32,429 bases of DNA from an uncultured Monoglobus sp. (GTDB taxonomy: Bacteria; Bacillota; Clostridia; Monoglobales; Monoglobaceae), in assembly GCA_947630505.1 (NCBI GenBank), contig CANRHV010000033.1, forward strand, positions 1 through 32,429, read 5' to 3'. How positions within the stretch are numbered: the first letter of the stretch is position 1; every line of letters begins with the position of its first letter. The notes under the pieces were generated by a model, which was not told the DNA's origin, did not search any database, and was given only the letters and a program-made list of their open reading frames with translations. The translations under genes were made by a program, and so were the position numbers. Shown piece after piece: positions 15,057-22,354 of this stretch.

Positions 15057-16157
15057 TTACAGAACGCCCGCCGCCTCGGTGCACATGATCAGGAACGCGC
15101 CCGCTCCGTGCAGGTCGTTCTCGCCGGTGCCTCTGGCGCAGTAGTGGGCGTAGTCGCCGACGCCTGTGCCTACGCAGATGTTGTCGATAATGATGTCGCC
15201 CTTGTCGTCATAGCGCAGACGGTTGATTATGCCGGTGTAGCCCTTCTTGGCGTACTCAAGATACGACTCATCCAAAAATCCGTTCTTGACCGCCTTGCAG
15301 ATCGAGCCGACAAACAGGCAGGTGCATGACGACTCAAGCCAGTTGTTCGGGTCGTCGCCCTTGTCGAGAACCTGGTACCAAAGACCCGTTTCGGGATCCT
15401 GATATTTAACCACGGCCTTGAGCAGGTCGCAGGCCGCTTTGATCATAGCGTCTCTGTCCTTGTGATCCTCGGGGAAGCTGTCCAGCTCCTCCAAAATCGC
15501 GACCGGAACCCAGCCTACCGAGCGTCCCCAGAATTCGGGGGATCTGCCCGTCTCGGGGTCGGCCCAGGGCTGAACCTTGGCGTAATCCCACGCGTGGTAC
15601 CAAAGGCCGGTCTTTTCATCTCTGGTCTTTTCCTGCATCATAAGAGCCTGGAACGCGCAGAGGTCGAACAGCTCGGGCGCGTCAAAGGTCTTTGCGTACT
15701 CGGCGCAAATGGGACCCGCCATATAAAGACCGTCGAGCCACATCTGCTCGGGATATCTGCCCTTGTGCCAGAAGCCGCCCTCGGGATTCTTGGGGAAGTC
15801 CTTGATAAGCGGGATAAGCGTGTCGAGAGCCTTTTTATATCTGGGGTCCTGCGTCTTTTTGTAGAGCAGATACAGAAGCACTCCGGGCTGCATGTCGTCA
15901 AGCTGGGTGGTGTCGAACTTGGTGATGTTTCCGTCCTTGTCGATTATCGAGTCAACCCATGCCTTGCTGTATTCGTAATATTTTTCGTTCTTGTCAAGCA
16001 GGTATGTATGCTGAACTCCCGAAAGGAACACGCCCTGATGGTAGTGGAAGCGGCCCTTGGGGGGCAGGTCCTCCGCCGCAAACTTGTGCATAAGCGCGTC
16101 GCACGCCATCTCGGCGTACTCGAGCGCGCTGTGACCGTTAACCATTAATTCGTTCAT
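15057..16157 (-). CDS. GH105 (GH88-type) unsaturated glycuronyl hydrolase
   Basis: 366 residues, matching YteR-type enzymes in length. The six-hairpin barrel shows recurring family segments: FHYHQGVFLSG, the catalytic-Asp region QMWLDGLYMAGP (Asp near residue 143), LWYHAWD, SPEFWGRSVGW and TGLWYQVLD. These enzymes remove the unsaturated uronic acid left by polysaccharide lyases on pectin (rhamnogalacturonan) fragments. No signal peptide is present, so it acts in the cytoplasm on imported disaccharides. GGAGGAG precedes the ATG. The expected partner lyases and transporters are not in the window, so the exact substrate is uncertain. Confidence 0.88.
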   Translation of the reverse strand: MNELMVNGHSALEYAEMACDALMHKFAAEDLPPKGRFHYHQGVFLSGVQHTYLLDKNEKYYEYSKAWVDSIIDKDGNITKFDTTQLDDMQPGVLLYLLYKKTQDPRYKKALDTLIPLIKDFPKNPEGGFWHKGRYPEQMWLDGLYMAGPICAEYAKTFDAPELFDLCAFQALMMQEKTRDEKTGLWYHAWDYAKVQPWADPETGRSPEFWGRSVGWVPVAILEELDSFPEDHKDRDAMIKAACDLLKAVVKYQDPETGLWYQVLDKGDDPNNWLESSCTCLFVGSICKAVKNGFLDESYLEYAKKGYTGIINRLRYDDKGDIIIDNICVGTGVGDYAHYCARGTGENDLHGAGAFLIMCTEAAGVL

Positions 16158-16196
16158 GATATACTCCTCCGTTTCAAAATTTTTTCGGCTGATTAA

Positions 16197-16225
16197 ATTA
16201 TACCAAATAAAAGAATTTATGTCAA
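16197..16225 (-). promoter_or_regulatory. Promoter of the GH105 gene
   Basis: Minus strand perfect consensus: TTGACA (16220-16225), 17-base spacer, TATAAT (16197-16202). Confidence 0.8.
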
Positions 16226-16245
16226 TTAATTTTTGTGCATATTTG

Positions 16246-16274
16246 AAAAGCCCGTCTCCGGAAACGAGACGGGC
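16246..16274 (-). terminator. Terminator of the manganese catalase gene
   Basis: Stem GCCCGTCTC (16250-16258) with GAGACGGGC (16266-16274), followed on the minus strand by four T residues. It lies just past the catalase stop codon. Confidence 0.8.
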
Positions 16275-16284
16275 CGAAACGCCG

Positions 16285-16953
16285 TTATTGAAACGCGGGT
16301 TGTTTGAAGTTGGAATCTTTGAAGGGATTATCCTCGGGGGAGGGCTCGGAGAGGCTGAAATACATTCTCGCCGCCTCGGTGGTGCCGAAGTCTCGGTTCG
16401 AGCCGCTATGCTGCACCTTGTTGAACGCCTCGCGGAACATGGCGTTGTGCGCCTCTTCGCGGTTAAGCAAAAAGTCGATGGTCTCTTTCACCTTTTTGTC
16501 ATCGATCTGGCGGTAGAGATACTCGTATACCACCTTGGCCCGCTGCTCCGACGCGATGTTTGACAAAAGGTCGGCGCACAGGTCTCCGGTCACGCTCACA
16601 TAGTCGCCCGTCCATGAATAGCCCGACGCGTTGATAAGACCCGGATTGAGCCCCAGCAGCACATGCGTCTCGATCTCGCCGACGCCTGTTTGGGCATAGT
16701 CAACGTCGCGGCCGTTTAAAAGGTTGATCGTCTGCGCCACCATCTCCATGTGGCCCAGCTCCTCGGCCGCGATGTCGAGAAACAGGTCTTTGATCTCCTG
16801 ATTTTTGATCCTGAAGCTCTGCGACATATACTGCATTGCCGCCTTGAGCTCGCCGTTGGCTCCGCCCAGCTGCTCCTGCATCAGCGCCGCGTACTGCGGA
16901 TTGGGTTTCTCGACGCTCACCGGCTGAAAAAGCTGTTTTTCATGTTTGAACAT
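16285..16953 (-). CDS. Manganese catalase
   Basis: 222 residues from the ATG at 16953, which has AGGAG eight bases upstream; an extension to 16998 lacks one. The four-helix ferritin-like core shows the dinuclear manganese ligands in order: Glu in GGANGELKAAMQY, Glu and His in AAEELGHMEM, Glu in SNIASEQRAK and Glu/His in NREEAHNAMF. It converts hydrogen peroxide to water and oxygen without heme, useful for an anaerobe meeting air. It is shorter than some manganese catalases and also resembles the spore-coat relative CotJC, but no cotJA or cotJB genes are nearby. Confidence 0.87.
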   Translation of the reverse strand: MFKHEKQLFQPVSVEKPNPQYAALMQEQLGGANGELKAAMQYMSQSFRIKNQEIKDLFLDIAAEELGHMEMVAQTINLLNGRDVDYAQTGVGEIETHVLLGLNPGLINASGYSWTGDYVSVTGDLCADLLSNIASEQRAKVVYEYLYRQIDDKKVKETIDFLLNREEAHNAMFREAFNKVQHSGSNRDFGTTEAARMYFSLSEPSPEDNPFKDSNFKQPAFQ

Positions 16954-17008
16954 ATTTGACACTCCTTTGTATATATTGATATATACAGTTTGCGCCAAAT
17001 TTTATAAA

Positions 17009-19924
17009 TTATGCGTTGTCAAGCGTCAGGTTTATTAAATCCAATGTGTGCTCAGTTCCCGTCTCGTTATCGGTCAGCGTCATTGTGAGGCCGTCTCCGC
17101 TGACTTCGGGTTCCGCGGCGGCGCTCACGCCGTATGCCTCGATAATGAATGACAGAGGCATAACAAGGCCGTTTGAGCAGACCTTGTAAATATCATGGTT
17201 CCCGAATTGATTTGAGTAATCGATGATCGAATATTCATCGCCTTGATAGAGATAATTTTTCTCGATCTTGCCGGAGAAATCGGTCTCGTCGTATATCGAG
17301 CAGACCTTCTCAAGCTGTGAATCAAAGCTCGGGAAAGCGCTCATTGTCGTATCTATGATCAAGCTTCCGCCGCACATTTGCGCGTCGATCCCGGCGGATA
17401 TTACGCGGCTGTCAAAATCAAAGGGCTCAACGCTAAGATCGTCGATTCTCATCATCGGCTCGCCGTCAATTTTTACCGAGCTCACCGCGACGCCGTTCAC
17501 AAATATTTTGGGCTCGCCCCAGGCGGTCATTGTTCCCGCTTCCGAGCCGGGTTCCGCGGTTTCCGCGGGAGCTTTGCCGCCCTCGCCTCTTTTTAATAGA
17601 ATTATCATATCGTCGCTTGCGTAAGTAGCCTCAAAACCGAATTCCGTAAGAGTATAGGGACTGATGTACACCCGACCGTCTGCCTCGAAGGCGCGGACGG
17701 GAACGCCGTCGATCTCCACGGGATATTCGGGAGCGGCCGCCGTCTTGCCGATCGGGCTTTCGGGCGTCGGGAATCGCTGCATAAAATCGGCGTCGGGATC
17801 GGGCTCGTTTTCGCTTACAGGAGTTATGATATAGCTGTGCAAGTCCATAACGTAGTCTCCGCTGCGTCCGCCGCCGCGCTCGCCCGTGAAATACAGCTTG
17901 TCGCCGCTCATGCCGGTTATTTCTATAAGGGTCTTGCCCCATGTATTGTTAAAACCGTAATAATAAAACACATTGTTTATATTGTTGGAGCGGCCCATGT
18001 CCATGAACTGCCTGAAAGTAGTAAACGTTCCGTGGGGCGTGCCGCTTTGGGAGCATATAACCAGATCAAAATCGGTGCCCGAGTAAGTGTTTTCGTGGTT
18101 CCAGTTGAATTTATTTTCCGGGTCTATAAACTTTTCGATCTGCTTTTCTTTGGGCTCGGCAGGCAGAGAGTTTATGTCAATGATCCCGTCGGCGCGGTCG
18201 TATCTAAGACCGTAGTTATATTCGCCGTTTTGGTTCGCGCCGCCCAGAATGTCAGCTTTGACAGCAGTCTTTCCGCCGATGTTGTAAGCCTTGATATAAA
18301 CGCCGTTAAACACCACCGTAATGTCCGCTTCGCCGCCGTATTCCGCGCCGCCGTACGATGCGGCGGATATCTGCGGGGGATTGGGTTCGCTTTCCGTCTG
18401 GTTTACAAACATTGTGTTTATGCTGTCGTCATAGGCGACCGAGAAGCCGTAGCCGCTCAGATCCTCAAGCGTGATAAATGTCTCGCAGCCCAAGGTCGCC
18501 GCGCTTATGTCGGCGCCGTTCACGCGCACGCGTATGTTCGAATTCAGCACCGGTACGGGAATAAGGTCGGTCAGATCGAACTGGTAGTATTTGTTGTCGT
18601 TGTGATTTATCCAAGTGAGGGAGTGTCCGTCGGGGCTCACGGAGAAATCCGTGGCGGCCGACATGTCTATGCCGTAATCTGTGAGAAGGTCGGTGATCGG
18701 GACCACGTGTCCGTTCCGCAGTATCTTATAAAGCTTTCCTTTGCGCTGCGCCAGCCAAAAATCCCGGTCCATGTCTATTATCATGTCTCCGCTGCTGAGC
18801 ACGGCCGACGACTGCTCGTCAAACGTCGGGTAGCCGCTGCCTGTCGTGTCTATTATCAGCGAGCCGTCCGCGGTCTTTTCTGCCGATAGTCCGCAGCAGG
18901 GCACGTTTTCGTCAAACGGCAAGGTTTTCAAATCATCGACGCGTATCGCGGGAATATCTCCCGCGTACATCGTGTCGCAGGGCACGCCGTTTACGTAGAC
19001 CTTCGGCTCTCCGCTTTTGTATGTGAGCTTGAGCGAGGTGTCCGCTGTCGGAGGCTTTCTGTCTCCGCTCCGCTTTTTGACGAGCATAATTATATTGTCG
19101 TCGCGGTAGGTCTCGTCAAAGCCGAACGCTTTAAGCGCGTCGATGCCGAGATATACTTTTTCGTCCGAGATGTAAGCTTCTGTCTCGTTCCCGTCAACAA
19201 TAACGTTGAGCGCGCTGTTGGCAGTCGAGTCGGGCGCCGCGCCGGGCGCGGGCATTCCGCTCGAGCCGCCAGAGTGGAAGCCTCCGCCTCCGCCGAATCC
19301 GCCTCCGCCGGTGCTGAAACCGCCCGATGTCTTGGCTGTCGCCGTGGGAGACGGCGAGGGCGATGGCGCCTTCGAGGGAGCCGCGGACGCTGTTGGCGCG
19401 GTGGTGGGCGCAGGCGTTATCGTGACCGCGGGCGCCGCGCTGTCAAGCGTCAAAAGGCGCTTGCCGTCGTCGTAGCCGCATACCATTCCGTATTTTTCGG
19501 GCACGCCCAACTCCTCGACTATGACAGCCATTTTGCCGTCTATGGCGTAGGCGTTGACCGGTTTGCCGTTGAAGATAACCTTTATGTCGGTCTCGTATGT
19601 GTATCCGGCGGTGCCGCCGACGGTGCCGCGGATTATCGAGGGCATGTTCTTGGGCGTTTCTCCGGTTTGGTTCACAAACAGGGTGCGTATGCTGTCGTCA
19701 TAAGCCACGGTAAATCCGTAGTCTTTAAGGTCCTCCATCGCGATCAGCGTTCTGCCCTCAATGCTGAACGAGGCGATGTCGGCGCCGTTGACGCGGGTCA
19801 GTATATCGGTGGTGTATATCGTGTCAACGATGTCGCCCACCGCCGCGTGAGCGGGGCATACCGAAATGACGGCGCAGAGCGCCGCTGTGCACAATATATT
19901 TCTTATCGCTTTTTTTAGTTTCAT
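17009..19924 (-). CDS. Large secreted stalk-domain protein with internal duplication
   Basis: 971 residues from the ATG at 19924, which has GGAGAG eight bases upstream. A signal peptide ends near PAHA (about residue 28). Module A (about 35-165) carries a copper-amine-oxidase-N-like 'stalk' segment with YGFTVAYDDSIRTLFVNQT. Next come a Pro/Thr/Ser linker (about 170-205) and a Gly-rich stretch (about 206-235). Module B (about 236-450) has AFGFDETYRDDNIIMLVKK and SLIIDTTGSGYPTF. Module A' (about 465-585) repeats GYGFSVAYDDSINTMFVNQT, and module B' (about 720-965) repeats EFGFEATYASDDMIILLKR. The insert at about 595-710 is unique. No anchor motif is seen. Probable cell-surface or secreted protein of unknown role. 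Confidence 0.75.
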   Translation of the reverse strand: MKLKKAIRNILCTAALCAVISVCPAHAAVGDIVDTIYTTDILTRVNGADIASFSIEGRTLIAMEDLKDYGFTVAYDDSIRTLFVNQTGETPKNMPSIIRGTVGGTAGYTYETDIKVIFNGKPVNAYAIDGKMAVIVEELGVPEKYGMVCGYDDGKRLLTLDSAAPAVTITPAPTTAPTASAAPSKAPSPSPSPTATAKTSGGFSTGGGGFGGGGGFHSGGSSGMPAPGAAPDSTANSALNVIVDGNETEAYISDEKVYLGIDALKAFGFDETYRDDNIIMLVKKRSGDRKPPTADTSLKLTYKSGEPKVYVNGVPCDTMYAGDIPAIRVDDLKTLPFDENVPCCGLSAEKTADGSLIIDTTGSGYPTFDEQSSAVLSSGDMIIDMDRDFWLAQRKGKLYKILRNGHVVPITDLLTDYGIDMSAATDFSVSPDGHSLTWINHNDNKYYQFDLTDLIPVPVLNSNIRVRVNGADISAATLGCETFITLEDLSGYGFSVAYDDSINTMFVNQTESEPNPPQISAASYGGAEYGGEADITVVFNGVYIKAYNIGGKTAVKADILGGANQNGEYNYGLRYDRADGIIDINSLPAEPKEKQIEKFIDPENKFNWNHENTYSGTDFDLVICSQSGTPHGTFTTFRQFMDMGRSNNINNVFYYYGFNNTWGKTLIEITGMSGDKLYFTGERGGGRSGDYVMDLHSYIITPVSENEPDPDADFMQRFPTPESPIGKTAAAPEYPVEIDGVPVRAFEADGRVYISPYTLTEFGFEATYASDDMIILLKRGEGGKAPAETAEPGSEAGTMTAWGEPKIFVNGVAVSSVKIDGEPMMRIDDLSVEPFDFDSRVISAGIDAQMCGGSLIIDTTMSAFPSFDSQLEKVCSIYDETDFSGKIEKNYLYQGDEYSIIDYSNQFGNHDIYKVCSNGLVMPLSFIIEAYGVSAAAEPEVSGDGLTMTLTDNETGTEHTLDLINLTLDNA

Positions 19925-19958
19925 AATCCACACTCTCCTAAATATATGAACTGAGAAT

Positions 19959-19987
19959 ATTATATCATATTATTTAGACGATTTCAA
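19959..19987 (-). promoter_or_regulatory. Promoter of the stalk-protein gene
   Basis: Minus strand: TTGAAA (19982-19987), 17-base spacer, TATAAT (19959-19964). A 10-base palindrome, AACAGCTGTT (19986-19995), touches the -35. Confidence 0.7.
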
Positions 19988-20046
19988 CAGCTGTTTTGTT
20001 CCCGATTTACAGGAAAATTTTTACGAAAGTTATTTGCGCATACATC

Positions 20047-20102
20047 TTGACAAACGCAAAATAATTTCGTATAATAATATCAATAATACGAAAATCATTT
20101 TC
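20047..20102 (+). promoter_or_regulatory. Consensus promoter of dinB with downstream palindrome
   Basis: Perfect TTGACA (20047-20052), 17-base spacer, TATAAT (20070-20075). Downstream, around the expected transcript start region, is the perfect 13-base palindrome GAAAATCATTTTC (20090-20102), a possible operator. It does not match the GAAC-N4-GTTC LexA box of Gram-positive bacteria. Confidence 0.7.
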
Positions 20103-20143
20103 ATATTGTGAATTTAGCCGATAGCTATACCGGAGCCGATCTT

Positions 20144-21391
20144 ATGAAAAGCAAAGAAAAAATAATACTTCACAGCGATATGAATAACTTTTACGCCTCG
20201 GTGGAGTGCATGTTAAACCCCGAACTTCGGGATAAGTATGTGGCGGTCTGCGGCAGGCAGAAAGATCGCCACGGCATTGTGCTGGCGAAAAACGAGAAAG
20301 CGAAGGCGCTGGGCGTCGCGACAGGCGAGCCCGTGTGGCAGGCTTTGCGCAAGTGCCCGATGCTCGTCACGGTCGACCCGCATTTTGATATTTATATGAA
20401 ATATTCAAAGCTGGCGCGGGAGATCTATTACAGATACACCGATCTTATCGAGCCGTTCGGCCTCGACGAGTGCTGGCTGGATGTCAGCGGCAGCACGCTG
20501 CTGTTCGGTTCGGGCCGCGAGATCGCCGACAGTATCAGACGCGACATAAAGCGCGAGCTGGGCCTCACGGTCTCGGTGGGCGTGTCGTTCAACAAAATTT
20601 TTGCCAAGCTGGGCTCCGATATGAAAAAGCCCGACGCGGTGACCTGCATAGACCGCGAAAATTTCCGCGAGAAGATATGGGGGCTTCCGGCGTCAGAGCT
20701 GCTGGGCGTGGGACGCGCCACCGCGAAAAAGCTGGCGCGGCACGGCATATACACCATCGGACAGCTGGCCGAGGCCGACCCGGAGCATCTGCGCGGCTGG
20801 CTCGGCGTGAACGGCGTCAGGCTGAACGCTTTCGCACGCGGTCAAGGCGGCGTGAGCGTGGCGCCGAGCGGCTACGCGCCGCCGATAAAGTCGATAGGCC
20901 ACGGAATAACCTGCACCGCGGACCTTGGCACCGACGCGGAGGTGCGCAAGGTGATGTTCGCTCTGTGCCGCGACATTTCGCACAGGCTGCGCAAGCACGG
21001 GTTCATGGCGCGGGGCGTGTCGGTCTCGATAAAGGACACCGAGCTCAAGAGCCGCGAGTATCAGCGGATATTCAAAAAGCCCGTCCGCGGCTCGCGCGAG
21101 CTGACAGAGAGGGGCTTTGAGCTGTTTTGCGAAAATTATGACCGAAAGATCCAGGTTCGGGCGGTCTCCGTCCGCACCATATATCTGACGGACGAGAACG
21201 AGCCCGCACAGGTGGGCATGTTTGACAATATAAACCGTGAACTCAAGCGCGACCGCATAGAGCTTGCGATGGAGAATATCCGCGGAATGTACGGCAAATA
21301 CGCAATTTCGTACGCGGGCTTGATGGGCGATCTGAAGCTCCCAAACGAAAAGGAGATAAATCCCGTGATGCCAAACACGATGACTGTTTAA
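20144..21391 (+). CDS. dinB: DNA polymerase IV (Y-family)
   Basis: 415 residues from the ATG at 20144, with GGAG nine bases upstream; a GTG at 20108 has no such site. The palm shows the catalytic acids in HSDMNNFYASVE and LDECWLDVSG. Thumb helix-hairpin-helix motifs follow (ELLGVGRATAKKLARHGI and TIGQLAEADP), then the little-finger domain (about 240-350). A QVGMF sequence near residue 365 fits a sliding-clamp binding motif. It copies damaged DNA with low fidelity. DMNNFYASVE in place of the usual DMDAFYASVE, plus a longer tail, mark the Firmicutes-type branch. It stops two bases from the convergent AraC-type gene, with no terminator hairpin between. Confidence 0.9.
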   Translation: MKSKEKIILHSDMNNFYASVECMLNPELRDKYVAVCGRQKDRHGIVLAKNEKAKALGVATGEPVWQALRKCPMLVTVDPHFDIYMKYSKLAREIYYRYTDLIEPFGLDECWLDVSGSTLLFGSGREIADSIRRDIKRELGLTVSVGVSFNKIFAKLGSDMKKPDAVTCIDRENFREKIWGLPASELLGVGRATAKKLARHGIYTIGQLAEADPEHLRGWLGVNGVRLNAFARGQGGVSVAPSGYAPPIKSIGHGITCTADLGTDAEVRKVMFALCRDISHRLRKHGFMARGVSVSIKDTELKSREYQRIFKKPVRGSRELTERGFELFCENYDRKIQVRAVSVRTIYLTDENEPAQVGMFDNINRELKRDRIELAMENIRGMYGKYAISYAGLMGDLKLPNEKEINPVMPNTMTV

Positions 21392-21393
21392 TT

Positions 21394-22185
21394 TTAATTT
21401 TTATAAAACTCGCTGATATTGTTTTTGTACTCTCTCGGCGTCACACCGTATATCTGCTTGAACGCGCGGTTGAATGTCCTCTGGCTGGAAAATCCCGCGT
21501 TCAGGCAGATGTTTGTTATGCTGTCGTTCGTCGAGCGTATCAGTCCCGCGGCGTACTCGGTACGGAGCAGAGCCAGATAGCTGCGGAAATTGATACGTAT
21601 CCTGTTTGAAAATATATGAGAAATATAATATTTGCTGACGCTGAATTCCTCGGCCAGAGTATCGAGAGAAATGTCCTGCTTGAAATTAAGAGAGATGTAT
21701 TCTATCATTTTTTCCGCGAGGCTCTCAACAGGTATATGTTTATCTTTATTTATCTTGATTTTTTTCAGAAGCTTTGATATAATTACCAAAGACCAACCGA
21801 GTTTTTCGGAAAACGAGGTGCAGTCGGCGATCCCCTCAAAGGCGCAGGCCGTTTCCTTGTCCACTTCCGTAATAAGGGGAGACTCGGGCCGCGAGTTGGA
21901 AATATCGGGAAAAATGTTTCCGAATATCCTCGGGTGGCAGATCACCAGCACCCCGTCGGCGGGGCGCAGATTATCGCGGTAGTAGTGGTGCACGATGTCG
22001 GGAAAGATTATCGCGGCCTGCCCGGCTTTGACCTCGTATTTTTTGCCGTCGATATTCACGTGCTGGCCGCCCTCAAAAACATACACGATCTCGATGTGCT
22101 TGTGCAGATGGGCGTGGAACCTGATCTCGCGGTAGTTGTGGATCACGTTAAGGTCCGACGGCTGGATTTCATAAAAGGGCACCAT
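21394..22185 (-). CDS. AraC-family transcriptional regulator with cupin sensor domain
   Basis: 263 residues from the ATG at 22185, which has GGGAGGT upstream. The N-terminal cupin-like domain (about 1-85) shows FHAHLHKHIEIVYVFEGG and KAGQAAIIFPDIVHHY. The C-terminal double helix-turn-helix (about 160-260) shows DTLAEEFSVSKYYISHIF and the AraC signature ITNICLNAGFSSQRTFNRAFK, then YGVTPREYK. It is divergent from the GH3 operon and is its most likely regulator, probably responding to a sugar. An inverted repeat around its own promoter suggests self-regulation. Confidence 0.88.
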   Translation of the reverse strand: MVPFYEIQPSDLNVIHNYREIRFHAHLHKHIEIVYVFEGGQHVNIDGKKYEVKAGQAAIIFPDIVHHYYRDNLRPADGVLVICHPRIFGNIFPDISNSRPESPLITEVDKETACAFEGIADCTSFSEKLGWSLVIISKLLKKIKINKDKHIPVESLAEKMIEYISLNFKQDISLDTLAEEFSVSKYYISHIFSNRIRINFRSYLALLRTEYAAGLIRSTNDSITNICLNAGFSSQRTFNRAFKQIYGVTPREYKNNISEFYKN

Positions 22186-22217
22186 AAAAATTACCTCCCG
22201 AAAACAGCAAATTTTGG

Positions 22218-22273
22218 CTTGTATTTTGATTTTACCGACTATCATTATAGCGCATTATAAGTTAAAATACAAG
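22218..22273 (-). promoter_or_regulatory. AraC-gene promoter flanked by a perfect inverted repeat
   Basis: Minus strand: -35 TTGTAT (22267-22272), 17-base spacer, -10 TATAAT (22244-22249). CTTGTATTTT (22218-22227) and its exact complement AAAATACAAG (22264-22273) lie 46 bases apart centre to centre, one over the -35 and one just past the start site. Confidence 0.6.
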
Positions 22274-22284
22274 AATAAAAATTT

Positions 22285-22335
22285 TAACAATATATTAATT
22301 AACAATATATTAATTTGAACAATAACCGTTACAAT
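22285..22335 (+). promoter_or_regulatory. Tandem repeats and probable promoter of the GH3 operon
   Basis: Two exact 15-base copies of TAACAATATATTAAT lie head to tail (22285-22299, 22300-22314); a weaker third follows. TACAAT (22330-22335) could be the -10. The matching -35 position is poor and falls in the second repeat, as in activator-dependent promoters served by AraC-type proteins. Confidence 0.45.
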
Positions 22336-22354
22336 ATCGAAAGGCGGAAAGAAT

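Noticed and set aside
16285..16953. CotJC spore-coat protein
   Set aside because: No cotJA/cotJB neighbours, and the longer C-terminus and core motifs fit manganese catalase better, though the two are related.
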